A DNA stretch of 64,000 nt from Phoronis australis (taxonomy: Eukaryota > Phoronida > Phoronidae), in contig NMRA01000067.1 of assembly GCA_002633005.1 (NCBI GenBank), positions 27,420-91,419 on the forward strand. The letters are read 5' to 3'. The notes below the pieces were generated by a model. It saw only the letters and a program-made list of their open reading frames with translations. It was not told the origin of the DNA and did not search any database. The position numbers and the translations under genes are program-made. Below, piece after piece: positions 27,201-34,145 of the stretch. How positions within the stretch are numbered: position 1 is the first letter of the stretch; every line of letters starts with the position of its first letter.

Positions 27201-29236
27201 GTTGACTTGGAACGACTGGAACAGGTCACAGTTAACAGGAATATTGAGGAACTCAAGGAGAAGTTACGCATCAACGAAGTTGTGTGTTCTGAGGAGATTG
27301 CAGAATGGGAGGTGGGTACTTTGTGTCGCAGAGGTTTGCACTTTCTCCAAAAGGGGTATGCTGGCTATTTTTTATTGGTTTTAGCCAAAATTGGGAGTGA
27401 ATGTTTCTATTTTTGATGTAGAGTTTGTAAACCATCAATGGCGCTCTTTTAAAAATTGCTTGAGAAGAATCAGAGGTATTTAAACTGTCTATGCGTGGTT
27501 ACACTTTGGACTGAGTGCAGTTTACCGAGTGCGTCAGCATCTAGTTTTTCTGTGGCATATTTGAATTAATTTTATTTGTATGGAAAGTTGTAAATAGTTT
27601 GACCATGACTGTTGCTGCATACAGCTTTTTAGTGACTCAGCTACCGCTATGTTACCAACCATTTTCTAATATTTTGGTACTGCATTTTATTCCAGAAAAA
27701 GATATCGCGAACAAAAGACGAAATCACTGCTTTAACGCGACAGAATACAGAACGTCTTGAAATGCTGAACATGCTCACGTCTGAGAAAAAAGTGTTGCAA
27801 AGCACTCTGGACTCGCGTCAGAAACACCTGGTGAGTGGGTTCTCTTTGTGTTCTGTGTTCAGTGTTCTTACAGAGAAGAACGGGATTTACATCTTCAGTC
27901 TGGGAGAGTAGAAAATGAATGTTTTGCTCAAGGCCACAGTTCCTACAAAATTTGAGAAATTCGTAATATTGGGCTCCCAAATTTAATTGCACTGGCAGCA
28001 ATTTTTACTGATGTGTAAATGATCAGTGTTGCTTCTTGCTAACTTCAGAGTTATTTCCAAACCTTTTTATGCAAAAAAGCAGGCACTGGTCCACACTTTG
28101 AGAGATGATACATGCAAAACACACCCGTGTCACAAATCTTAGAACGAGGAAAATTCAATTTGAACGTGGATTTCGGTGCTCCAAATTCCGAACACTGTCC
28201 CAAACTGGAAATTTTTTACCGTACTAAGTCTCAGAAACATGGCATCTTTAGGCAGGTGTATATCTGCTTTGAATGTCCCGGTATTTGATTGAATGGTTTG
28301 CTTCCAAATGAACTCACTGCCTTGTTATTGCTGTTGTGCTCAGATGACTTACAAGGATCTGGTAATACGTGTTAAGAGGAGAGTAATAATTTTGTGTCAT
28401 TGCAGTATGAATTAGTTTCTCAATTTTTCTTTATGATTTACAGATATATTCTTTAAAATCATGTTTTTTCTCTATCTGTTACATGATAATTAGTGAGTGA
28501 TTTTTTGCAGTGTATTATTTCTACTGCTGTGTCAGTTTGGTGAAATGTATTAACTTGTGTTTGTGCCTGATAATTTCTCCAATTATTTGATGTGGGCACA
28601 GACAAACTTCTGTAGTCTGCACTGTCAAGTGAAAGAAAACTGTATTATTTGTCAGTGTTACAGAGTGTTTACTAGACTATGGCGGTCATGGAACTGAATA
28701 AAGTAGTCTCTTATGTGCCAAAGAATGCGTTTTGGTTAAAGAAGCCATTTTGGGAAATTATTTTCCGTTTTAGAAAATCTGTTATCTTTCTAGACTAAAA
28801 TTTGTTCACACTTATCTGGATTATCTTGTTTTGCAATACAGACAAATTAACTTCTTTGAATTCATGTTCAGGAATTCAAGGACTGTCTGTCTCTCCCATA
28901 GCAACTGACACTGGTGCCTCTGTTGTGCAAAACCTTTTATTTTCTCACCTCTTTACTTTGAAGAATTTAATTTGAGGCTATGCTAATACTGACATTATAT
29001 TGTTAACGATATAGCAATCTAAAAATCTGTACTCTCCCCAGGGTGGTGAATATAGCGGTGCCCGCAAGACTGACCTTCATGAGCGCCAGCGCCTGATACA
29101 GTTAGTACAACTACAGGCCCAAGAGGTGGAGGCACTCAAGGAAGAGATCATGTTACTGTCACGGAAAGGTGGCCATATACTACCGCCGGCCCAGCCGCCC
29201 CTGCCACCAGGCAACAGAGTAGGCAGTAGTCACTAG
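1..29236 (+). CDS. CFAP44: CFAP44 (WDR52), cilia- and flagella-associated protein 44; 5'-partial, 36 exons
   Basis: CFAP44 is a large axonemal protein. In known systems it pairs with CFAP43 in the tether/tetherhead complex that holds the I1/f inner dynein arm and is needed for normal ciliary and flagellar beating. Exons joined in phase: 3-251, 428-893, 1232-1418, 2217-2379, 2588-2727, 2892-3071, 3914-4193, 4666-4830, 6229-6376, 6741-6835, 7234-7437, 8253-8366, 8623-8775, 10388-10505, 10941-11056, 11418-11566, 12334-12616, 13009-13067, 13583-13745, 14241-14371, 15281-15468, 16154-16314, 17958-18146, 18798-18982, 19820-20015, 20464-20523, 21426-21565, 22439-22567, 23035-23149, 24170-24356, 24927-25048, 25375-25551, 26333-26529, 27086-27311, 27696-27830, 29042-29236. 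They total 6165 nt (2054 residues plus stop) with no internal stop. Order: acidic N-terminus (1-~240), WD40 region (~285-1070), charged coiled coil with an acidic insert (~1075-2054). Hallmarks include [20 protein letters not shown] and [10 protein letters not shown]. The start codon lies left of the window. Residue numbers here count from base 3. Confidence 0.95.
428..893 (+). CDS. CFAP44: CFAP44 exon 2: acidic low-complexity region
   Basis: Acceptor TTTATAG at 421-427, donor GTTTGT at 894, ends phase 1. Encodes about 155 residues rich in Glu, Gly, Thr, Ser and Gln with no fold that I recognise. It is assigned to CFAP44 by splice phase and by the acidic N-terminus known in the family, not by residue conservation. 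Confidence 0.8.
1232..1418 (+). CDS. CFAP44: CFAP44 exon 3: start of the conserved region
   Basis: Acceptor TTTTTTGTAG, donor GTATGT at 1419, ends phase 2. The acidic tail gives way to the first conserved family block ([12 protein letters not shown], then [10 protein letters not shown]), which precedes the first WD40 blade. Confidence 0.9.
2217..2379 (+). CDS. CFAP44: CFAP44 exon 4: first WD40 blades
   Basis: Acceptor CTGTTGTAG, donor GTAAGT. Encodes [17 protein letters not shown] followed by a blade with [13 protein letters not shown] and GGVGAVA, a strongly conserved CFAP44 segment (residues ~301-355). Phase 0 at the donor. Confidence 0.93.
2588..2727 (+). CDS. CFAP44: CFAP44 exon 5: WD40 region
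   Basis: Acceptor TTCAG, donor GTGAGT, ends phase 2. Encodes [14 protein letters not shown] and [14 protein letters not shown], typical of the second blade. Confidence 0.93.
2892..3071 (+). CDS. CFAP44: CFAP44 exon 6: WD40 region
   Basis: Acceptor CATTTCCAG, donor GTAGGT. Encodes the near-invariant family block [18 protein letters not shown] and [11 protein letters not shown]. The LWDW is a WD40 terminal dipeptide. Confidence 0.95.
3145..3225 (-). repeat. Dispersed repeat family R2, fragment in CFAP44 intron 6
   Basis: Read on the minus strand this matches the central part of the copy at 38440-38500; the core here on the plus strand is GTGGCTTAGAATTTTG. No terminal structure is preserved. 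The rest of the intron (to 3913) shows nothing I can name. Confidence 0.55.
3914..4193 (+). CDS. CFAP44: CFAP44 exon 7: WD40 region
   Basis: Acceptor GGTTTTCAG, donor GTAAGA, phase 0. Encodes [31 protein letters not shown] and [15 protein letters not shown] (residues ~462-555). Two WD40 blades are recognisable. Confidence 0.95.
4666..4830 (+). CDS. CFAP44: CFAP44 exon 8, copy A: family signature
   Basis: Acceptor after a CT-rich tract (TCTCTGTAG), donor GTAACC. It is 165 nt, phase 0 at both ends, and encodes the diagnostic [20 protein letters not shown] and EMEPMNEL. A copy with the same protein sequence lies at 5527-5691. Only one is counted in the 2054-residue model. Confidence 0.93.
5527..5691 (+). 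CDS. CFAP44: CFAP44 exon 8, copy B (duplicate, probably allelic)
   Basis: Encodes the same 55 residues as 4666-4830, with three silent differences (ACC/ACT, GTT/GTC, GAG/GAA). Splice sites are intact. Being 165 nt and phase 0-0 it could be included in frame with copy A, used alternatively, or be an assembly duplicate. The single N at 5126, exactly at the junction, favours the last. Confidence 0.6.
6229..6376 (+). CDS. CFAP44: CFAP44 exon 9: WD40 region
   Basis: Acceptor GCCCACAG, donor GTAAGT, ends phase 1. Encodes [17 protein letters not shown] and the end of a blade, VASVGAD, matching the family. Confidence 0.92.
6741..6835 (+). CDS. CFAP44: CFAP44 exon 10: WD40 region
   Basis: Acceptor TTTCCCACAG, donor GTAAGT, phase 0. 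Encodes [14 protein letters not shown] and [11 protein letters not shown]. Confidence 0.92.
7234..7437 (+). CDS. CFAP44: CFAP44 exon 11: WD40 region with a Lys/Asp/Glu-rich loop
   Basis: Acceptor TTGCTGCAG, donor GTGAGT, phase 0. Encodes [16 protein letters not shown], then a charged loop ([15 protein letters not shown]) and the next blade, [15 protein letters not shown]. Confidence 0.93.
8253..8366 (+). CDS. CFAP44: CFAP44 exon 12: WD40 region
   Basis: Acceptor TTTCTTACAG, donor GTAAGT, phase 0. Encodes [11 protein letters not shown] through the [14 protein letters not shown] block. Confidence 0.92.
8623..8775 (+). CDS. CFAP44: CFAP44 exon 13: WD40 region
   Basis: Acceptor TTATTTTCAG, donor GTGAGT, phase 0. 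Encodes [15 protein letters not shown] and [20 protein letters not shown]. Confidence 0.92.
8776..10387 (+). other. CFAP44 intron 13 (1.6 kb), no further gene seen
   Basis: AT-rich intron. Short open frames on both strands show no recognisable protein and no splice-consistent link to CFAP44. I see no repeat shared with the rest of the window. Confidence 0.6.
10388..10505 (+). CDS. CFAP44: CFAP44 exon 14: charged linker helix
   Basis: Acceptor TTTGTTTTAG, donor GTGTGT (weaker than most in this gene), ends phase 1. Encodes a Glu/Lys/Arg-rich helix ([20 protein letters not shown]) then [12 protein letters not shown], the linker between WD40 blocks. A degenerate tandem array starts directly at its donor. 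Confidence 0.9.
10506..10670 (+). repeat. Degenerate 15-19 bp tandem array starting at the exon 14 donor
   Basis: About nine imperfect units of the type GCATAATGTTGTG follow each other directly from the GT of the intron. Units differ in length and sequence, so the array is old. No coding potential is visible. Confidence 0.7.
10941..11056 (+). CDS. CFAP44: CFAP44 exon 15
   Basis: The acceptor follows a short (CTGT)n tract, GTCTGTCTTCAG; donor GTAAGG, phase 0. Encodes an acidic stretch then [19 protein letters not shown] and PGTFWLSM. Confidence 0.92.
11418..11566 (+). CDS. CFAP44: CFAP44 exon 16
   Basis: Acceptor GTTTATTTTAG, donor GTAAGT, ends phase 2. Encodes [13 protein letters not shown] and the conserved acidic/aromatic segment up to VQVHF. 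Confidence 0.92.
12334..12616 (+). CDS. CFAP44: CFAP44 exon 17: last WD40 blades
   Basis: Acceptor GCTGTTCTCAG, donor GTGAGG, phase 0. Encodes [32 protein letters not shown] and [11 protein letters not shown], the last recognisable WD40 blades (residues ~976-1070). Confidence 0.94.
13009..13067 (+). CDS. CFAP44: CFAP44 exon 18 (59 nt)
   Basis: Acceptor TCTTATTTTAG, donor GTATGT, ends phase 2. A short exon encoding [20 protein letters not shown], the hinge between the WD40 and coiled-coil parts. Neighbouring phases require it. Confidence 0.88.
13583..13745 (+). CDS. CFAP44: CFAP44 exon 19: start of coiled coil
   Basis: Acceptor GTATTTCACAG, donor GTGTGA (non-optimal), phase 0. Encodes [17 protein letters not shown] and the family block [15 protein letters not shown], then [10 protein letters not shown]. 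Confidence 0.92.
14241..14371 (+). CDS. CFAP44: CFAP44 exon 20: coiled coil
   Basis: Acceptor GTTTTTGCAG, donor GTGAGT, ends phase 2. Encodes [16 protein letters not shown] and ending LDKLRQR, a typical CFAP44 charged helix. Confidence 0.92.
14440..14840 (+). repeat. Dispersed repeat family R2, copy in CFAP44 intron 20
   Basis: Shares with 38225-38640 and 41540-41760 an ordered series of blocks: TTGGCTATTCA, GGTAATAAAA/GATAATAAAA, ACATGTCAATTTCAA, TCTAAGCCACT and CTCCAAGCCC/TTCCAAGCCC. A reverse-oriented fragment lies at ~3145-3225. Divergence is large, so it is an old non-coding element of unknown class. Confidence 0.65.
15281..15468 (+). CDS. CFAP44: CFAP44 exon 21: coiled coil
   Basis: Acceptor TACTGTTTCAG, donor GTAAGA, ends phase 1. 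Encodes [20 protein letters not shown] and [16 protein letters not shown]. Confidence 0.92.
16154..16314 (+). CDS. CFAP44: CFAP44 exon 22: coiled coil; donor is part of a minisatellite
   Basis: Acceptor TGTTCACAG, donor GCTGAG|GTGAGC at 16315, phase 0. Encodes a Lys-rich stretch ([16 protein letters not shown]). The end of this exon and its donor are the first instance of a motif repeated about every 60 bases downstream. The phase with exon 23 (WDHLYTNKP) fixes the first donor as the functional one. Confidence 0.9.
16315..16648 (+). repeat. 60-61 bp minisatellite that copies the exon 22 splice donor
   Basis: Five full units and a partial one. Each full unit ends GGGCTGAG|GTGAGC or |GTGAGA, reproducing the last bases of exon 22 and its donor. 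Candidate donor positions are 16315, 16376, 16437, 16497, 16557 and 16617. Units 3 and 5 share TCACTGGAGGTGGG, so there is a ~120 bp higher-order period. Extending the exon meets an in-frame TGA near 16372-16374. Confidence 0.92.
16997..17600 (+). other. Intron 22 segment with three CACGTG motifs
   Basis: Part of CFAP44 intron 22. CACGTG occurs at 17235-17240, 17375-17380 and 17425-17430, with a TATAAG at ~17394 and CCAAT at 17442. A 126-codon open frame runs on the minus strand (16997-17377) but resembles no family I know. It could be an internal promoter of an old mobile element, or chance. Confidence 0.3.
17958..18146 (+). CDS. CFAP44: CFAP44 exon 23: family signature [10 protein letters not shown]
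   Basis: Acceptor CTGTTTCAG, donor GTTAGT, phase 0. Encodes [39 protein letters not shown] and [11 protein letters not shown], among the most conserved coiled-coil blocks of the family. Confidence 0.95.
18798..18982 (+). CDS. CFAP44: CFAP44 exon 24: coiled coil
   Basis: Acceptor TCTAATTCAG, donor GTAAGG, ends phase 2. Encodes [20 protein letters not shown], then [10 protein letters not shown]. Confidence 0.93.
19820..20015 (+). CDS. CFAP44: CFAP44 exon 25: helix plus Gly-rich insert
   Basis: Acceptor ACTGTCTAG, donor GTGAGT, phase 0. A helix ([18 protein letters not shown]) is followed by a Gly/Ser-rich low-complexity insert ([19 protein letters not shown]) that probably varies among species. 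Confidence 0.88.
20464..20523 (+). CDS. CFAP44: CFAP44 exon 26 (60 nt)
   Basis: Acceptor CTCTGTCTCTAG, donor GTTAGT, phase 0 at both ends. Encodes [20 protein letters not shown]. Being a multiple of three it could be skipped without frame change, and its residues are little conserved. Confidence 0.75.
21426..21565 (+). CDS. CFAP44: CFAP44 exon 27
   Basis: Acceptor TTTTGTTCAG, donor GTGAGT, ends phase 2. Encodes a Ser/Pro-rich start, then [17 protein letters not shown] at the re-entry to coiled coil. Confidence 0.9.
22439..22567 (+). CDS. CFAP44: CFAP44 exon 28: coiled coil
   Basis: Acceptor CTCACTGCAG, donor GTATGA, ends phase 2. Encodes [20 protein letters not shown] and [10 protein letters not shown], a conserved family block. 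Confidence 0.93.
22939..23037 (+). repeat. ~50 bp tandem duplication carrying a second 3' splice acceptor for exon 29
   Basis: Two units, 22939-22988 and 22991-23037, each start TACTGTAA and end CGTGTGTTGCCCATTGACAG. The second AG (23033-23034) is the in-frame acceptor. Using the first (AG at 22984-22985) adds 49 nt and meets a TAA within four codons. Confidence 0.88.
23035..23149 (+). CDS. CFAP44: CFAP44 exon 29: coiled coil
   Basis: Acceptor CCATTGACAG, donor GTATGG, phase 0 at its end. Encodes [20 protein letters not shown] and ends KLDMHNK. The exon is bracketed by a duplicated acceptor upstream and a copied donor downstream. Confidence 0.93.
23150..23402 (+). repeat. 29 bp minisatellite after exon 29, closed by a copy of the exon 29 donor
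   Basis: Seven to eight units of a 29-base repeat with core GGTCAGAAGCATGCAGATGA. The array ends with CATGCACAATAAG|GT (23385-23399), which repeats the last 13 bases of exon 29 and its GT (23137-23151). The array therefore lies between two copies of the same exon-intron junction. Confidence 0.9.
24170..24356 (+). CDS. CFAP44: CFAP44 exon 30: coiled coil
   Basis: Acceptor AAATTTGCAG, donor GTTAGT, ends phase 1. Encodes [40 protein letters not shown] and a Lys-rich tail. Confidence 0.93.
24927..25048 (+). CDS. CFAP44: CFAP44 exon 31: acidic insert
   Basis: Acceptor TTTGATCAG, donor GTAATA, phase 0. Encodes an Asp/Glu/Ser run (residues ~1705-1730) and the family motif [10 protein letters not shown]. 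The acidic run interrupts the coiled coil, as it does in known CFAP44. Confidence 0.93.
25375..25551 (+). CDS. CFAP44: CFAP44 exon 32: coiled coil
   Basis: Acceptor TGCTATTTCAG, donor GTATGA, phase 0. Encodes [20 protein letters not shown], a conserved block, and ends EADLEAFQ. Confidence 0.94.
26333..26529 (+). CDS. CFAP44: CFAP44 exon 33: coiled coil
   Basis: Acceptor TTGTCTTACAG, donor GTAAGT, ends phase 2. Encodes [17 protein letters not shown] and [20 protein letters not shown]. Confidence 0.94.
27086..27311 (+). CDS. CFAP44: CFAP44 exon 34: coiled coil
   Basis: Acceptor TTGTTTTCAG, donor GTGGGT, phase 0. Encodes [20 protein letters not shown] and [20 protein letters not shown]. Confidence 0.94.
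27696..27830 (+). CDS. CFAP44: CFAP44 exon 35: coiled coil
   Basis: Acceptor TTTTATTCCAG, donor GTGAGT, phase 0 at both ends. Encodes [19 protein letters not shown] and LDSRQKHL. Confidence 0.93.
28145..28235 (+). mobile_element. Fragment of inverted-repeat element family R1, in CFAP44 intron 35
   Basis: Ends with the motif CCCAAACTGGAAATTTTTTACC, a diverged version of the R1 right end, and carries an internal GAAAATTCAATTT shared with the copy near 49500. No intact left end. The rest of the 1.2 kb intron shows nothing further. Confidence 0.45.
29042..29236 (+). CDS. CFAP44: CFAP44 exon 36: C-terminus
   Basis: Acceptor ACTCTCCCCAG, stop TAG at 29234-29236. Encodes [20 protein letters not shown] and [18 protein letters not shown], then a short Pro-rich tail ending GSSH. 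The helix is the conserved C-terminal family block. Confidence 0.94.
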   Translation, partial: GGEYSGARKTDLHERQRLIQLVQLQAQEVEALKEEIMLLSRKGGHILPPAQPPLPPGNRVGSSH

Positions 29237-29520
29237 ACATCTAGATATTTGACCTTTGGTCTGTGAAGGCTTACATATTGTGCAGCTTCATGTATAAGAA
29301 CACAGAATTGAGAAGACAATATTGCCATGGAAATGGTGGTGAATTAATTTTATGTCTGCATTCCACTTGAACATTAATCGTATGTCTGCACAAATACAAG
29401 ATTGTGCAATTATGCATGAAATTTGTTCATCTTTTGAAAACTCATGCAGCCTTCAAAAGTTGCATGTGACTATTGTGTAATTTTTTATTAAAGGAGGAGT
29501 ATTTATTAAAATGACATATA
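29237..29520 (+). other. Probable CFAP44 3' UTR with candidate poly(A) signals
   Basis: AT-rich sequence directly after the stop codon. ATTAAA hexamers at 29487-29492 and 29505-29510 are possible polyadenylation signals; no AATAAA was seen earlier. The actual cleavage site cannot be set from sequence alone. Confidence 0.4.
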
Positions 29521-32480
29521 CCTGAACACTTGGTTATTTTATTATAATTATCAAGGGGTGAACCAAAAAACGAATCCATAAAATTGTTCTTAATCCTTTG
29601 CTACATAAATTCATTTTAGAGTTAAATAGACTTACACTCATCAGTTTGTGGTCAATTCTTCCACAAAGTTTGGACAATACGAGACAGTTTGCATGGAATT
29701 TTTTGTTCCTTCTACAGGAATTAAAATTGAGAATGTTATGCAGAATTTTATGGTTTCAGCCTTTTGGGTCACTCTGTACATATTTCAAACAGTGTGTTGT
29801 CTCATGCACAGGAACTCGATAACTTTTCACAAACCCAGCATAGCTATTTTCTCTGGGAAAACTTTTCAGCTAAAAAGCAATTTTGATTTGTGTCACAGCC
29901 TAAATGCTTTCTGAACCTACAGTCCCAAACGTTCAAATTGCATCAGTGGCAATCTGGTGTTTTCTTGACGTTCATCAGCTGGTTTCAGTCCGCAGTCGTT
30001 TCCTTAAAGCACCGAACAAATGAGAACCCGTCTTGAGGTCTTCATCATTAACCAGACCAAGGTATCACCCTTTCTCAAAACGTGTTAGAGACGTAAGGAA
30101 TGACGAGTATTGTCTTTTTGGAAGTGGAATACCGTCTTGACCCGGTGATAGCTGACTGTCTGGGAAATGCGCGTGCTCTCGACTCACAATGTACATAATT
30201 ATTAAAATCTCCATTAGCAACACCACTCCCAGCATTTTCATCATCTTCACATTCCAATCAACATATCCCATCCGTGGTAAATTTCTCGATGGTGTACCTA
30301 ACTGCAGATTCGCCTCAATGAATGCGACATCAGGGTCCTTCAAATGAACTTCTCAAAGCCACCAGTCGAATGTAATTCGTTATTCCCACCTCAATTCGGT
30401 AAAAAGAGCATGATTTCAGTCCCCTTCTTGGTAGTAACGTAGGAAGACACTATGAAAAATACGACTGAACTTCTGTTTCAAAACATCGATGTCTGACAAT
30501 CTTAAAACGCACAAGCTATTTGGAGAATCAATAATTTCTTGGATTGCCAGCTTCCATTATGAGCTGAATCTTTCCTATGGCCGGGAAGTGATTACTGGTC
30601 TCAGTGGTCGACTCTAATCCATATATACTTCCAGTTGCAAAGCAGATCGAGGACAAGAAATAGTGATCAATATCAGGACTGTTTGTACAAGTTTATTTTT
30701 GTTGACATGACAACGTGAAAAGATTTGGAAGCTCGTGATAACATAATGTTTTCTTCAGAGTTGTTTTCTATTATCTTGTCATCGACAGTCACTTTTTATA
30801 AAATTTAATTTGAAATAGCAGCTATTCACAAATATATTGAGTTACCCGACTATGATTTGCAAAACGCTCCCGATTTTGTTATTTTAGTTACTGGAAATTA
30901 TTGTGTGTACAATACTGGTGAAAACGAAGAAAAGATTTACTATCTTTAAATAAGAAATCAAGCGTTCTTGACGAGGTCTTACTTAAAAAGCGGATTCCGC
31001 GTTAACCAAAAGAAACACACATTTTCAAAACAAGCTACTGTTTCCATGTCCCATATAAACTATGCATGAAACATTAGGGAACTGACGAAAATGGCCCCGA
31101 CAGGAACACAGGTGCTCATCTTGTTTCTGCATGCACCACTTCTATTGCGAAGCTCACAGTCTGTGCTGGTCATTGAGTCTGCTCAAAAACAAAACACGAA
31201 CCCTTTGATGTGCTATTAACATCACTTTTCTATACCATGCATCACTGAAAAATAAATCACCAGCAAAAGAATACCGACTTGGACATTGCTACGGCCTAAT
31301 TTCATCTTTATAGAGATGAACAACCAATTGTATTGTTTTATGGACGATGGCCTAAACGTCGGTAATCGACGCTGGAAGTTTCTCTGTCAGATAACCGGGT
31401 ACGTTTCGTATCCGAGCCGAGAGTAAGTCATGATTAATGTTTTTAGCACTCGTGGGGCATCAGTGCGTGCGTGTTTGTATTCCCATGAACTTTGAACAGT
31501 ATATTGAAATACTGAAAGCGGCATTACCCCGTGTTTTTATTGTCAAAAACAAGACCACTTATGGATGTAAAAGTGGACTCAAATTGCTTCTAAGTTAATT
31601 TTGAGGTAATTTCAAGGATTCAAAACAAATGACAGTGAAAAAGTTGAAATTGCTTCATAATCTGATGTGGACTTTCTAAGTCACAATGACCGTAAACGTC
31701 CCTTGCGTGTCTTTTGATAACTTGCATGAAATGAAAGGAGCGTTTTGCTTTTTGTGCTAGAAATGGCCAATATCCAAACATGCAAATTCGGATCGCTGAT
31801 GAAAATACGGAACTTCCGATCGAAAGGACGAACTCCGATGGAAAAGACAGATATTCCGATTGGACAGATGGACTTTCGATGAGAACAGAACAAAAATATG
31901 AAGAAATGCATGCGCGCACCCAGCCTTCAAAATGGGGAGCTCGAATTCCTATGGACCTTTTGCTAACAAAAAAGCAGGCGGACTAAAAGTTAAAAAAAAA
32001 ACAAAAAAAAAACGAGAGCACCACTGTGAATTGCCCACTTCGCCAAATGGGTGCGCGCATGAAATGTGATGACCGAATGGTTGCGCAATATCAGAGTCAT
32101 TAATTTATTTATTAGTACTAAATTTAAAACTTGTGATAATCACCGATTTTGAGATGGATATTGTTACTCTCGCACCAACTGTCAGCTCAAATGAGGCCGG
32201 AGTCCAGCACATTTTCAGAAGATGGATTAATATTTATAAGAATTTTAATATTCTACTTTTTCGTTCGGGAGCACATCTTTGATATTTTGACGGCTCTTGA
32301 ACAAAACTAATTTTTAGCATGTAAAAAAGCTACACAAAAAACGCAAAATGAAAACCAGGGCTTGAACTTCACAATCACGACCTCTTCATTTCCATTTCTT
32401 GTCCGTACTTCGCATGTTTAGGTCTGTCCTATCTATTTTCTAAGTCCACCGTCCTTCCCTTTCGTTGGTTCACCCTGTAT
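29521..32480. other. Intergenic region between CFAP44 and ADA2, no gene recognised
   Basis: About 3 kb without a recognisable host exon. A 92-codon minus-strand frame (30065-30343) matches no family I can name. At ~31796-31890 a short degenerate repeat (TTCCGAT, CTCCGAT, TTCGAT spaced about 20-24 bases) makes an open frame of low meaning. An A-rich tract lies at ~31994-32012. Confidence 0.5.
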
Positions 32481-32961
32481 AGGAAGACCGGGGCTAGTTC
32501 GACCCTTTTTTGAAAAAAGTGCAATATTGTGGAAACTATTTAAGCTGGTTCATTCACAAGCGCTGTGCGAGAACTGCGGTCTGTCAGCCAATATATGGTG
32601 CAAATTTAAGCGATGTAAGCGCACATGTCTTGTAGCAATTTTCGTTTAAGATGTCCACCTTCGGGAGCCTAACTTGCCCGGGGCAAGTTGGGCCCACCCA
32701 CGGGGCAAGTTCGGCCTCCATTTCAGTACTCTTAAAATGAACAAAAACACATTTTTGCAAAATTTTGTGTTGGTGTATGCTTGTTTATTTGTCCCAAAGA
32801 ACCGTAAATTACGCAAGAACTAGGGCTTGAATGTCAACTGTCTATTAAAAATACTTCCCAAATATCATAATCTTTCACCTACTAAACTGATGATCGAATG
32901 CCACTTGTTTTACGTAATGAGCTATTAAAAGTAAACACGTGAGACTTTAAACGTATTTGCT

Positions 32962-33303
32962 TTAGTCCTCATCCGAGTTACAGCTGTGGCACACAATGGA
33001 GGACAGCATCCCATCGTCAGCGCATTCCTTTGCACTCTACGCAGGGGACCCACTTTTCTCTACTCCTGCTGTTAGAATATGGGTCTAGTAGACAAACGAG
33101 GCAAAACACTCCAATTCAGACTCGCTGTCTGAAGATGGGGATGACGATTTCTCTTCTTTTTGTTTTGGTTTTGTCTTAACAGCAAGCTTTTTCGCAGGTT
33201 TCTTATTTTTTTCCCTTAGTCTGTTCTCTCAAGGCTTCTTTCTCTGGTGTGTAGGTGAGAATGGCCGGTTTTTTCCGTTTTCTGTTTCCAACTGTGGTTT
33301 TCC
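32962..33303 (-). pseudogene. C-terminal remnant of a pogo-like DDE transposase
   Basis: On the minus strand one frame gives NRKRKKPAILTYTPEKEALR, the basic/ILTxTPxKxxLxxxQ segment that follows the DDE domain in pogo/Tigger-like transposases. After a frameshift comes a Lys/Ser-rich linker, then pieces of a Cys-rich finger: EKWVPCVECKG and, in another frame, VCHSCNSDED followed by a stop at 32962-32964. At least two frameshifts and one in-frame stop break it. Only the tail is present, with no catalytic domain. Confidence 0.7.
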
Positions 33304-33336
33304 GCGGTGGAGCTGTTGAGCGGTCTTAATGTCTGT

Positions 33337-33413
33337 AGCAGTGGCAGCAGTGGCAGCAGTGGTAGTGGTAGTGGTAGTGGTAGTGGTAGTGGTAGTGGTA
33401 GTAGTAGCAGTAA
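33337..33413 (+). repeat. (AGTGGT)n / (AGTGGC)n simple repeat
   Basis: A run of hexanucleotide units GTAGTG/GCAGTG inside the inverted-repeat transposon. It produces artificial Ser-Gly and Val open frames on the plus strand that should not be read as genes. Confidence 0.9.
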
Positions 33414-33605
33414 TACACTTTATTCACGTTACGACAAAAATACAATTAATACAAATTTACTCTTATGGAGACTCTGTGAAGGACCCGAAAGGTCCACTGA
33501 CCACGGAGACACCAGAGAATAAAAAATACAGTGTTACAGATAATCAGAATTGCAAAATTAGGTGATAATGTAATTTAAAACTACTTGTAAAAACGTTAGG
33601 AGCGC

Positions 33606-33780
33606 ACTCAAGTTCGTAACTTTCAAAAACAAACGTTTTTAAAATAATTTATAACAGAGGATAATGAATGGGTATTTTTTTTTGGGAAACACTTTCAAGT
33701 TCGTAACTTTCAAAAACAAACGTTTTTAAAATAATTTATAACAGAGGATAATGAATGGGTATTTTTTTTGGGAAACACTT
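33606..33780 (+). repeat. Two-copy tandem repeat of ~88 bp
   Basis: The unit begins TTCAAGTTCGTAACTTTC or CTCAAGTTCGTAACTTTC and ends GGGAAACACT, repeated almost without change; a T-run differs by one base. It lies within the inverted-repeat transposon and is recent. Confidence 0.9.
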
Positions 33781-34145
33781 TCAGGAAGGTTATTAATGAT
33801 ATGAGGTAGGACATTGCGAACTGAATCTTTAGTACAACGAAGAGTTTGTAAAGTCGTTTTCTAGTGAATGTAATGTTCATGAACAGACCCACGGGTGGCG
33901 AAAAACGTCTCATTTCCTTGATTATCGGCAATGACGGTATCCTGAATCTGATTCCCCGAAGGTGGACATTTTAAAACGAAAATTGCTACAAGACGGGTGC
34001 ACATACATAGCTTAAATTTGCACCATGATATTGGTTGACAGACCGCACTTCTCGCACAGCGCTTATGGATGAACCAGTTTAAATAGTTTCCACCATATTG
34101 CACTTTTTTCAAAAAAAGGGTCGAACTAGACCCAGTCTCCCCACA

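Larger units (their letters stand above)
32481..34142. mobile_element. ~1.66 kb DNA transposon with ~185 bp terminal inverted repeats
   Basis: The left arm (32481-~32664) and the reverse complement of the right arm (~33954-34142) match over about 185 bases, both containing CTAGTTCGACCCTTTTTT near the tip and GGTGGACAT (left arm as ATGTCCACC) at the inner end. Two related motifs, GGGGCAAGTTGGGCC and GGGGCAAGTTCGGCC, sit just inside the left arm and resemble the tip, as subterminal transposase sites do. The interior holds a broken transposase tail and later simple repeats, so it cannot move on its own. Target-site duplications were not clear. Confidence 0.8.

Noticed and set aside
30065-30343. 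Minus-strand frame with GDFNN in an overlapping frame, considered as a LINE endonuclease fragment
   Set aside because: A four-residue resemblance to the endonuclease GDFN motif is too short, and no other endonuclease motif is nearby.
33307-33565. Ser-Gly-rich and poly-Val open frames
   Set aside because: Produced by the hexanucleotide simple repeat inside the transposon.
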